A program made the translations under genes and the position numbers. Under the pieces are notes generated by a model, which was given only the letters and a program-made list of their open reading frames with translations, ran no database searches and was not told the DNA's origin. Of a stretch of DNA of 64,000 bases, positions 54,300 to 64,000 are shown one piece after another. This stretch comes from Rachycentron canadum (taxonomy: Eukaryota; Chordata; Actinopteri; Carangiformes; Rachycentridae), in NCBI GenBank assembly GCA_038496675.1, contig CM076653.1, positions 24,132,148-24,196,147 of the forward strand. Direction: 5' to 3'. Every line of letters begins with the position of its first letter. The first letter of the stretch is position 1.

Positions 54300-54639
54300 G
54301 GTGGCCAGTGTGACTTTTGACCTCCCAAGATGACTTCTGACCTTTGTGTGGTAGTTGGTAGTTGGTAGTTATAAGACCAATGTCAAAGTGTACATAACAA
54401 TGAATGCAATTTGAAATATGTGTTCAATATTTGGAGCATACATTATAGCCTGTAAGACATTGTTAATTCAACAGTGAAAAAAAAAATTACACAAAGATTC
54501 CCAAAAATCCCAACCTCCTCCCTTGACCCCCCCCCAAAAAAAATTTCCCAAACCTCAAACATTAAAGGTGTTTTAGATGAGATTAACTGCCAATTTATAG
54601 GTTTGTTTAGACAGTTGCCCATAAACCCCAAAAGTCTTT

Positions 54640-54990
54640 AACAGCCTTAAAGAAATCAACATTTTGGGGGAAAACCCTATTTTGTATGCTAAACATAAAT
54701 TATCAGTTTAATGACTAAAATTGACCTGAAAAATCACAATTTTCTCATTTTCACATTTTGGAAACAAGATACAACATGATAATCAACATGATACCACATG
54801 ATAATCTGTAAAATTTAGCCGTAAGATTAGCTTTATGATAGGACTAACTTTATGCTAAAATAGCTAACTAAGATGATTTGGCTTTATGCTAAGATAACTG
54901 AGTGCTGTATCCAGCTTCATACTCACCCTACAGTTGTAAGAGTGGTATCAATTTACTCATCTGAATCCCAGCAGGAAAATAAATAAGCAT
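54640..54990. repeat. Second copy of the TAGCTTAGCA-type repeat
   Basis: GCTTTATGCTAAGATAACTG, CAGCTTCATACTCACCCTAC and AGAGTGGTATCAATTTACTC are the complement-side features of the family seen at 2,341-2,640. Heavily decayed. Confidence 0.5.
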
Positions 54991-56161
54991 GTAAAAGAAG
55001 TTTAACTAATTTGTAAAACTAAGTGATTTGATCATATTGGTCAGAAATTGATGTAATGGATAAGTTCCTTTTCTCAGGACGACTGTGCACAAACTTTGCT
55101 TGACTGACATCTTCATTCACAACTCTGTTGCAGCTGTTAAGGTGGGAAATATGATATTTTTGTTATTCTTGTTGCTACACTGAGGTTGGTGGACTCAAGG
55201 TGTATCCCATCATAGCTCCACCCAACATTAACCAGATGTCATCAACCAAAATAACTGAAAACTGTCACTGATGCTGGGCTGCTCTGAAGCTGTGTCGTAG
55301 TATACTGGATGTAAAACAAAAATGAACATGACAAATTTACAGCTGTTATTGTAGTTGAGTTGCCATGTCTCTTGATCTGCATTGTTCTTGCTTGCATTTT
55401 GATTAAGATACCAGGGATATGAGTGTATTTTAGGATGGCATTTTAATTATCTTAATTCAGACATGCCTCACATTCCCTGATGTGCACACAGCGATTATTT
55501 TAGCACTGATAAGAACTATTTGGGTGATATCAGATCCTCACAAGCAACTAAGCCAATGGGGAAGCCAACAAACTAAATGTGAAAAGACTAAGCCAGTGGG
55601 ATTGCAGCATATTTATATCACAGTAGAGCATAGTACAGAAGTTTTGCAGCAACTGACTGAAATTTCCCAAGAACACATGAGCTATACGCCTATCTGTTAT
55701 CACATCTTCCCTAGCATTATTGGCACTAACAGCATTTACAAATATAAATGTTTATTATATTAAGGCAAAAAGCTAAATGTCTCGTGTCAAAGCATTATTT
55801 TGTATTATTTGGTCTATCACTATATTTTTGGTGATAGATCTGGTGGTCAGTTACCTTTTGCTTTTAACTTCCGCTGTAGCAGTTGTTCAGGTCCTGACTT
55901 CCTTGTGTATTGTGGAACTTTTTGTTTATTGCAGTTACTTTTCCAAAGCTGACGTCCTGTTGTTGTGACTCTTTTACACTTCCATCAGTTGACTGTATCC
56001 TAGAAGTCCAAGAGACTACAGTATGTAAGTTCTCTTTGTGTCCCTCTCTTTGTTTTTATCTCTCTGATTGTCCAGTCCTGCTATCTTCCTCTCTTTGTCC
56101 TTCTTAATAATGCTCTCTTTCCTTCTCTCTGTCCGTTAGCTTCTGGTGTGCGAGTCTTCAC

Positions 56162-56316
56162 TTGTTACCCCATCAGCTGGCTGGTTCAGAGGGCTATGTC
56201 CTATGGTCTTCAGGGTTCAGGGCCCCAGGATGACATAGTGTAGTTTCATGGGTCTAAATGTGTTGTGCGTGGCAGTAGTCACCACTCCGCCGCACAAACT
56301 CCATCAACCAGCAGTT
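56162..56316 (-). promoter_or_regulatory. ptp4a3: Candidate ptp4a3 5' UTR exon with three short uORFs
   Basis: A GC-richer island in AT-rich sequence, on the same strand as ptp4a3 and 1.9 kb upstream of its ATG. It has a good acceptor (TATTTATTACTTTAG|AACTGC). The donor is uncertain (GG|GTAACA at 56168 or CAA|GTGAAG at 56161). It holds three short ORFs: 56254-56304 (MEFVRRSGDYCHAQHI), 56217-56249 (MKLHYVILGP) and 56210-56236 (MSSWGPEP). PRL mRNAs are known to carry a conserved magnesium-responsive uORF in the 5' UTR, which fits this position. Read on the plus strand, the same block also has a pyrimidine-rich acceptor (56,110-56,139), so the strand should be confirmed. Confidence 0.5.
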
Positions 56317-57653
56317 CTAAAGTAATAAATATACAGAAAAATATACTGGTGAAACATTGAACTTGAAGTGGTACAAATGAAATCTCAGTGATTCAGCGTT
56401 TGTTCCAGTGGTCCAGAAACCACATCAGGTGAGTTGGACTATATAATGTTGCCAAATCTAAAAATTATAGTCATTATTAGTTGTGTAAAAGCCACCTGCA
56501 GGTGATTTGATCAGCCAATGTGCATAAATAAACATACAAACACACACATATATATATATATATATATACACACACTTTGACAAATTCTAAATGCCTTTAT
56601 TGATGTCACTAGGCTACATGAATTTAGGTTAGCCATTACATGGAATTTACAGGATAAGACATCACTCTTTTATTGATAAAGCTTTAAGTTTAAAAAATGT
56701 ACAGGTTTTTATAATGTTGAGGTCAAAGGTCATTGTTGAACAGGATGGCCTTGGAGTATAAGATTCAAAAATCATTTAAAATTAACTTACAATCCCTAAG
56801 CTGCCATTTACCATGACCACTATAGCTAATAAACATATTCAAGACCAGTGATATTTGCAAAGAATTGATTTTGCTTTGTCTGAACAGATGTATTCAGAAT
56901 TATCTTGACATGTACAAACATGTTTGCATGGAATGAAGAAGAATGAAGAAAGCTGGGCAACAGATGACAGATGCACCATGAGCTTGAAAATCTAATATAT
57001 GATGGGCCTCAAAAAATATGGAAAATTGCATTAGATTAGCCTGCACAATATCAACAAAATTAAATTTGGTCTAAGGGGAAAAATGAGAGTCCAAAAAGGT
57101 CTAGGTGGATTGTGTTTATGTGGTTAAGGAATCTTATTTTGTTTTTTGTTTTCTTTTAAACCACCTGAACCCCAACTACATATTGGTTCAATGTATTTGT
57201 AGAAGATTCTGCTTCATTCATTACACACAAGACAGTGAAATGATAAGAGATGGGCACAGCTGGGAAATTATAATGTAATTTCCTCAAAAGTCAAGTTATT
57301 TTATATACTCCTCTTGGGTCAGAAACATTTTTTAGAATTTAAAACAAGGCATTATAGCTCTCCCAAAAAGTGAGGAATGTAATATCCTGCAAGAAATTGT
57401 CAGTTGTTATTTATCTGACACCAACAAAGGTCAATTATTTTATGCCTTTGTCATTGGCTGAGGAACTATCTATATAAAAATGTAAATTACCACTGTAATT
57501 ATAGTTTACTTCAAATTCAGACAAACAACAAGGGAAAACCCAGAGGTAATCTGGGTAATCTGTGGTGTCCTCTTCACCTCAGCTCTGGCAGTACATACAC
57601 ACACACATACACATTGCTGATTTACACACTCACACACAGAAGAGTGAGTACGG

Positions 57654-57697
57654 TCTTCCAGAGAAGAGTGAGCGAGTACTCACTCTTCTCTGGAAGA
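57654..57697. repeat. Perfect inverted repeat, 19-bp arms, 6-base loop
   Basis: TCTTCCAGAGAAGAGTGAG (57654-57672) is exactly complementary to 57679-57697; loop CGAGTA. Confidence 0.95.
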
Positions 57698-58547
57698 AAA
57701 GACTGGATGGAAAATAATTGACCTCTGCACTGATTAGTGGTAAAACAGGATACATTGCTTATTATAACTAGTCACCAACCTGGAATAATACAACCTAGAA
57801 TAATATTAGTATTATGTCATTTCTGTTTTGAAAGCCTCATGAGACACCAGCACAATAAAATTAAGACAGGATAAACACTGTATGGCTAGAGGCTCTTTCA
57901 CAGACAAGACTGAGATGTGGTATTCTGTGAAACTGAGAGACAGATGAGGTATAAAATATGTCTAAAGCATCCAAACATGAATCTAACAAAAATCAAAATT
58001 CTTACTGTCACTGTAGGCATATAGCTGACATATAAGGCAGAGTGACATAATAGAAAAACAACCTACAGAAGCATAAAAGAGCGTGATGGAAATGGCTAGA
58101 CAGTAGCAGTAAGTCCAATTAAAACTGTAAAGCCAATCTTCCCTGTTACCATAGAGCATAGTTTGGTTTGAAAAACAGGTGTGTCCCCAGTTGGTTGTCT
58201 GTTTCCCTGTTACAGGCTGGGTCAGGACCCAAAGAAGTTAAAAATGGATCTCAATATTATTTTAGAGCTGTGTTAAGTTGCCAGATATTTCTAAAGAACC
58301 TGCAATGTAAGGCTGAATGAAACACAGTAAGCTTGTATGTAGTAAAGACAGCAGCAGGGGCAGGTTAGTAGTAGCTTCAAATAGCTTCAATCCTTTTACA
58401 GTGCATTCACCTCCACCTTCCAGTTAACACCTATAAAGGAGGTTTTTTTTGTAACAGCCCCGCTCACAAGTCACTCTGGAAAAAGAACATGTGCTAAATA
58501 TCTAAATGTGAAATAATTTTGTAAATCTACACAGCCTTCCCGCTTAC

Positions 58548-58732
58548 CTCAGCGGACAGCTTGGCTGCTGAGCAGGGAAATCCACAAACCACAGACTGGT
58601 AGTTCCACCAAAGTCCTGCAGAAGCAGTAGTAGCAGCAAGCCTACAACAGTTTGAGTGCTGACATACAACCAGCTGACTTGCCTGTTATAGTAAACCCCT
58701 GTAGACACTGAATACCTGCAGCTGTATTTATA
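58548..58732 (-). promoter_or_regulatory. ptp4a3: Candidate TATA promoter and first exon of ptp4a3
   Basis: A minus-strand TATAAATA at 58725-58732 is followed about 180 bases later by a strong donor, CTGAG|GTAAGC (the exon would end at 58548). An exon from about 58,697 to 58,548 would be a plausible untranslated first exon. This is splice-signal inference only. Confidence 0.35.
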
Positions 58733-59071
58733 GCCATATCTATATGAGCAGCTGATTCTGTGACACATCAGATTTTTGAGGAGACAACAGTCTCCACTGT
58801 TGCTTCCTGTTGCAGTGAAATTCTGTGATCATGTTGATTTTACAATCTCAAGCAACACTGCTGTGGAAATAATTTTATTTAGAAAATTGTGATTCATTAT
58901 CTGTCACTCAAGTTAATATCCTTAAAAGTTATAAAAGCTGTTGTCGCAGAGCTCGGCACTGGCTGTGTGTCAGCATCAGAGACCTTTGCCAAATACTTTT
59001 TAATTTTGATATTTATTTAAACATCAACAGCAACAAAACAACTGCAATATTAATTGAAGGTGTGTCCTTAC

Positions 59072-59560
59072 CGCTTAGCTCTTCAATGTCATCTCCAAAC
59101 ACAGACGAAAGAACAGTTCTTTTGCTTCTTTGTCACAATAAGGTCCACCTACATTCAGTCTTTTCCTGCTGCTATAGAAGCTGCAATATATGTTTGCGAA
59201 GCACAAAGTCTTTCTGCAACAACCTGTGGCTCTGCCCCAGTGTCACACTGAACTATCCACCTCAGCCTTGCTCCTCCCTGCCTCTCACTGTGGCGTACAG
59301 TATGTGCAAGTCTGTAGCTCTACCTTGCTGTAGCAGTGCAGTGTGCTGGGCTGAGGATCTGCTGTGAGCTGTTCTAATCAGGCTGAGCAGCCATCTGACC
59401 CTGACAGCCCTGTCACCACCAGAACACTCCACAGTTAATGCTCTTAGAGAGAGAGAGGGAAGAGCCGCACCCCCACTCCTCCACCTCCTCCTCCTCTTCC
59501 TCATCCTCTTCCTCTTCATCCACTCTCCTTCCTCTCTTCCATCAGGCACTTGGTGTGTAA
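59072..59560 (-). promoter_or_regulatory. ptp4a3: Candidate alternative first exon and promoter of ptp4a3
   Basis: A minus-strand donor AGCG|GTAAGG places an exon end at 59072. Upstream, 59,270-59,600 is the most GC-rich, purine/pyrimidine-skewed stretch of the right flank (CTCC/GAGG runs). This would suit a housekeeping-type promoter. The start was not determined. Confidence 0.3.
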
Positions 59561-61088
59561 AGAAGAGGTGCTGCTCCCTCCTCCTCCGCTCTCCTCACCC
59601 CTTCCCTTAGGTAGATGAGCACAGGGTTTAGACAAGGAAGTTCATAGTCACACATCTAATACAGTTGGCAGCGACATAATAACAGAAGATCGTTTTAAAT
59701 CATATTCTTCTTAAATATATGTAAAATACTATGTTCAGTTATTGCTTTCATGAACATTTCCTACTATGACAGGTCTGTCTGGACCTTCTCTTGTTTTCCT
59801 TGCCTTCCACCCTCCCCCCTACCCGTAACAACTAAAAATAGACAGTCCTTAGAGCTACCAAACAGATTGGACAAGTCAGATGTTTGAGCCCTAGTGCATG
59901 GAATTAACTTTCTCCTTAACTGACAATAGTACCAGGTTTTTTGTTTTCCTGCGTAAAGCCACCAGGTATCAATTGAAGTGCTTTGTCCAAAAATAGACTA
60001 AAAGGGATGAAAATGGCAGGAGATATTTTCTAAACTAAATGCTGCAGAGGAAAGCATTCAATGAATCCATGCGTCCTTGGGTTTTTAAATTTTTTAGGGT
60101 TCATGTTCAAGTTGTCTGTATCCAGACTGTTTACGAGGTCATGCTATGGTATGAAGCCCAGACAGTCACAAGGCAGTCACAGGCACAGAGTGAGTTGGGG
60201 GCCTCACCTGGCTATCAATCACTTTGAACTGAGGTTAACATGACTGTTCATGCATGCACAGAGCTTTAGAAAACATATCTTACCAGCTAAAATTAGCTGC
60301 AGCACCATTTTAAACCTTTCCAGTCCATGACATTAAAATCTCTGTCCATGATCATGCCTGCTGCATGTAGCTAAAGTAATGTTCTGTGTGAATTTGTGTT
60401 GTCAGTGCTGAAGCTGTTTTGGCTTCTGTGTCACGGTCTAGTGTTTTCCAGCTGATTTTCCTTACGCTGAACAGTCACCTTTTTTTTCTGATAACAAGCA
60501 TATATATAGCCAGAAGTTGTGATTAACAGGCTTCAAATACAAAGACTGTTAGGCCTAGATAAAGACCTTCATAAAAAAGGAGGTGGTAAAAGAAATGACT
60601 CAGCTTTCCCTTGTTTGAAGACTTTGATAACGAACAACAACTGAACATAGAATAGAGGTGAAATCACACACAGTACACTTTTGAAATTCTTTTTTGATAT
60701 TTATAAGATATTTGCATATCCAAAGTGTCTTGTGCGTTGTCACATATATCACACACTGCTCTTGCTCAGAATGACTATTTATTGTTTATTAATTTTACTA
60801 TGAAAAATAGCTCTTACAATGCTCCTCATATCTTATATACCCAAAGGTGGGACAATTATTCTTCCATAGGACGGACTCAGTGGATGATAGTGGATAAAGA
60901 TCATGGTTGTAGGGTTAGTGAGGGTCTAGAAACACAAGGATGATCAATAAATTGTGATGCTGAACAACAACTTTTAAATCTCAAGTATCATCATTATGAT
61001 AGAGACAGGAACATCGGGGGATAGACTGGAGCAACATAAACAACAAAAGGTTTTATAGTTGAGAATATAAATATGGCCAGTGTATTAT

Positions 61089-61282
61089 GTGTCTGTGTCC
61101 ACCAGAACAATTTTATCTGTAAATTTGAAATTCTTGTCAATAGACCTCCACCTTTCAACCTGTGAATCCAACAAAAACCAATTTCAGTTCAATGTGCAAT
61201 GGGTTTAGGGGTTGTAGAGGTGGAGGTCTATTGACAAGAATTTCAAATTTACAGATAAAATTGTTCTGGTGGACAGAGACAC
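61089..61282. repeat. Near-perfect inverted repeat, 65-bp arms, 64-base spacer
   Basis: Left arm 61089-61153 and right arm 61218-61282 are reverse complements with one mismatch (64 of 65). The arms contain GTCCACCAGAACAATTTTAT and AATAGACCTCCACC. No ORF, target-site duplication or known terminus was recognised. Confidence 0.95.
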
Positions 61283-63031
61283 AGATATTATAACTGTAGC
61301 CTAATTTTTTAAACTTTTTTTTTTTTTCATTTTTGAAGGTGTAAGATAATCATATCAATTCTGGTGGCATTTGAATGTCTCGTTTTGCAGCTATTGAAAT
61401 GACCTGATTTTAAGGATTTTGGAAAATACAGAGTGGTGGACTTGATAATTGACCTTATTGACCTCATTGACAAACTTTTACCACGTATCCTTTAGAGGAA
61501 ACTGGTGATGTTTGTGTGTTATTTGATTTAGGCTGCATTCTCACGACTTGCAGTGAAACAGACCTGTGTTTTAAAACACCAAACAAACACAACTATTGTC
61601 TGGGTTAGTCCAGACCTAATATGAAGGCCCTATAAAAAAATGTTGTTCGTTGCTAATGTTGTATCTCTTGTCTCTTGTTCCCAACACTTTTAACTGCTTG
61701 TTATGTTTCCAGCAAATATACTAATATATTTATTGAAAAAAAAAAAAAAAACAACCTAGGATGTCATCATCACCTCACTGTCCTCATTGTTTCCCAGACC
61801 CACATAATCTTCCTCTCAAGGCTTCGTCTATCTGATCCTCCTGAAGACCAGTCAGGTTCAATGTGACCATCTGTTTTGATGCTACAAATGGCAGCCCACT
61901 GGCCTAAACATGGTTGCTGCAATGGTTTCTGGAAATGTGAGCTGACACCCTGTAGGTCAACCCTCAGCTGGCAGTCTTGTGCTTTTTGAGGAGCCTAAAG
62001 GACACTTTGAGCAGCGGCTGTGGCCCCATTCCCAGATTCATGAAAGCAATGGGCTGACCTGCAAAGACTTCAGCACTGACTCCTTTCACCACAGCCACAA
62101 GGAAATGTCAGGGAAGTGCTCAGGCCTTATTTTTATAAACCAGACATGGCTGATGGTGAAGATCATGGTCATTATGAATCATTATGTTTAGGATTGCCTG
62201 CCAGACTTGGACTAAAGTAGCAGCTATGAACAGAGATAATTTATTGCCTTGTTTTCTCATATCAGTGTTACAACATTTAAATTATAGCATCAGTGATAGT
62301 GCAGTAAAATAATATGACCATTGCACTTTACATCACTTGGGTAAAGCCAACGTTATCCTTCATTTTATATCTTGTCAGTGTGTGCACATCTGTAGGTGTC
62401 AGTGGGAGTGAGCTTTTTAGTTTAAAAGATAATATAATGTGTTGCATTTAGACTTGCTGATAAAAGTAGAATAATTCACAGTTACATTGTCAAGAATGAG
62501 AACCAATGACAGCAGCCCAGCATACTTACATTAAAGTCATTCTAGTCATTGAGTTGGTGGCTGGAGGAAAAAAAGACAAAGATACCATAATTCATGAAAT
62601 ACATAAACACATAATGCATAAACACATTTAAAACTGGAGCTGCTGTCCCACTGCTTTGTAAGGTTTGTGTGTTTCTCGCTTAATTATTCTCCATGAGCTT
62701 GAGTAAATGCAGAACCAGATTCTTCTCAGTAAGCTATCCTTGGTATTATGCAATGATCGGTGCTATTTAAACCTCCTATCACCTCTATTGAGGAGCTCTA
62801 ATCTGGATCAGTACCTTCTTGTCTCACCCTGTCGTATTTGTGCCTGATGAATACAAACTTAGCCTCGGATAAAAAAACATGGCTGACCTACTGTGATATA
62901 ACTAGACTACACATAACACATATAAATCAGCCAACCTACTTTACAATGTTACTGACAAATACAACTGCTACTTGTAACAGCAATGATTACAACCATAATA
63001 CTGATGATAATACTACTGACACACAGTTCTG

Positions 63032-63072
63032 TAATAGTCTGCCAACTACTAGTTAATAGTCTGCCAACTACT
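63032..63072 (+). repeat. 19-bp direct duplication
   Basis: TAATAGTCTGCCAACTACT occurs twice (63032-63050 and 63054-63072) with three bases between. Confidence 0.95.
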
Positions 63073-63690
63073 CAGGAATGAGGTTATTCTGTTATAAATC
63101 CACCCTCCTACTGCTGACTCTTGTGTATGTTTTGTTCTGTGTCATTCATTTCTGAACCCAGGTGAGTTTAACATGTACACTCATTTACCATGTTGATATA
63201 TATGCACTTATGCAATGCATCCCCTCCCCAGGAGGAGTTTGTAATTCTGTCTGTCAGGCACACCACTCATGCAGCAGTGTGAAATACTCTGTAATTCCCT
63301 GAGCAACTACCAAGAAACTGGATATGAAAAGGAAACATAGTCGCTCATAACAGGCATCTTTTATACTGTAAACTGACATTCAGTGTTTCACATGACTCAT
63401 AAGTGTTAACAACATCTAAATAGTTGTTAAATAATCACACAATCGCAGGTTTAGGCTTTATACTGTTGTTTAAAGGATGTGATGTAGCAACAGGTGCATC
63501 ACTAGCTTCTCATTGGCCCAGACTTGATGGTGGAGAAGCAGCAAGCAGCTCTGTGGTCATGTATGGCAAGATAGTCTTTGATGAGTCTATGATGTTACTG
63601 GTTTAATCTATAAAGTATGATGCACTGAAATATAGTACCACACAACATAACATAATACAAAGAGATCTATGTGACACATATTATTTATTG

Positions 63691-63760
63691 CAGTGGTTCC
63701 AAACCTGGGGCTTGGGAGCCACTAAGGGGATCGAAAGACAAATACGAAGATAAGTAAAAA
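63691..63760 (+). mobile_element. hAT-like element end
   Basis: CAGTGGTTCCAAACCTGGGG, then CTTGGGAGCCACTAAGGGGA and TCG is the start of the common CAGTGGTTCCCAACCTTGGGGTCGGGACCCC... non-autonomous hAT-type repeat. No matching far end before the window stops. Confidence 0.55.
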
Positions 63761-64000
63761 GATTACAAAGAAATTAAATATATTCAACAGCATGTTTGTT
63801 ATGTTTCGAAACTAGACAGTTTTATCTTTAGGCCCTTAAAAGTTTAAATAAAACTCACACAAGCATTACGCTTTGGCTTGCCTGGATATGACCCATATAT
63901 TTAAAACTTTAAAGCCTGTGTGTGCTAAACAGTGTGTGTGCTAAATTTCTTCCTTCATTCAGCCTAGACCTGACAATATGACCACATACCCCGACAGCAA

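Larger units (their letters stand above)
59600..64000. other. Right flank, no gene recognised
   Basis: AT-rich, with the inverted repeat at 61.1 kb, the 19-bp duplication and the hAT end. A slightly GC-richer block at 61,780-62,190 has no recognisable coding similarity. Confidence 0.6.

Noticed and set aside
61979..62191. ORF in the GC-richer block near 62 kb
   Set aside because: No similarity or domain recognised, and no plausible splice partners.
1..64000. miR-30b/d hairpins, which lie near ZFAT in human
   Set aside because: I found no TGTAAACATCC seed in a hairpin context on either strand; the few TGTAAACAT-like hits do not continue as miR-30.
1..64000. tRNA, rRNA, CRISPR array or viral genes
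   Set aside because: None recognised; the only tRNA-like sequence is the decayed SINE at 10.66 kb.

Overview
The window is nuclear genomic DNA from a teleost fish, probably a percomorph. The evidence is three vertebrate genes split by short GT-AG introns, many dinucleotide microsatellites, and decayed copies of repeat families I know from teleost genomes (a tRNA-derived SINE, LINE fragments, hAT-like and MITE-like ends). No bacterial, organellar or CRISPR features are present.

All three genes are on the minus strand, so they read right to left. ptp4a3 (PRL-3 phosphatase) has five coding exons at 54,299-52,935 and encodes 170 residues ending in a CAAX prenylation box. Candidate untranslated first exons lie upstream at about 56.2, 58.6 and 59.1 kb. 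zfat (zinc finger and AT-hook protein) follows with 24 coding exons at 49,970-38,022, giving 1,222 residues with an AT-hook and about 19 C2H2-type fingers. mtbp (MDM2-binding protein, the Treslin/TICRR partner in origin firing) has 23 coding exons at 36,702-7,204, giving 881 residues. In all three reconstructions every splice phase closes and the totals match the human proteins in length (173, 1,243 and 904 residues). The exon borders were read by eye and checked against human sequences as I remember them. No alignment was run.

Layout: 1-6.8 kb, intergenic, with an L2-like LINE fragment and other repeat remnants; 6.8-36.7 kb, mtbp, with large introns holding repeats and hairpins; 36.7-37.75 kb, a compact spacer carrying the mtbp promoter (two E2F-type sites and an overlapping uORF); 37.75-50.2 kb, zfat, with a LINE tail in intron 1 and a CpG-rich start; 51.05-59.5 kb, ptp4a3 including its likely 3' UTR and 5' exons; 59.6-64 kb, no gene recognised, but a striking 65-bp-arm inverted repeat at 61.1 kb.

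The genes act in separate pathways: DNA replication licensing/MDM2 (mtbp), transcriptional control in blood and immune cells (zfat), and magnesium/CNNM and growth signalling (ptp4a3). In human all three lie on 8q24 but megabases apart. Here they sit within about 50 kb. I found no convincing new gene system. The most interesting items are the uORF-bearing exon upstream of ptp4a3, the near-perfect inverted repeats, and the microsatellites sitting on splice sites and at a stop codon.
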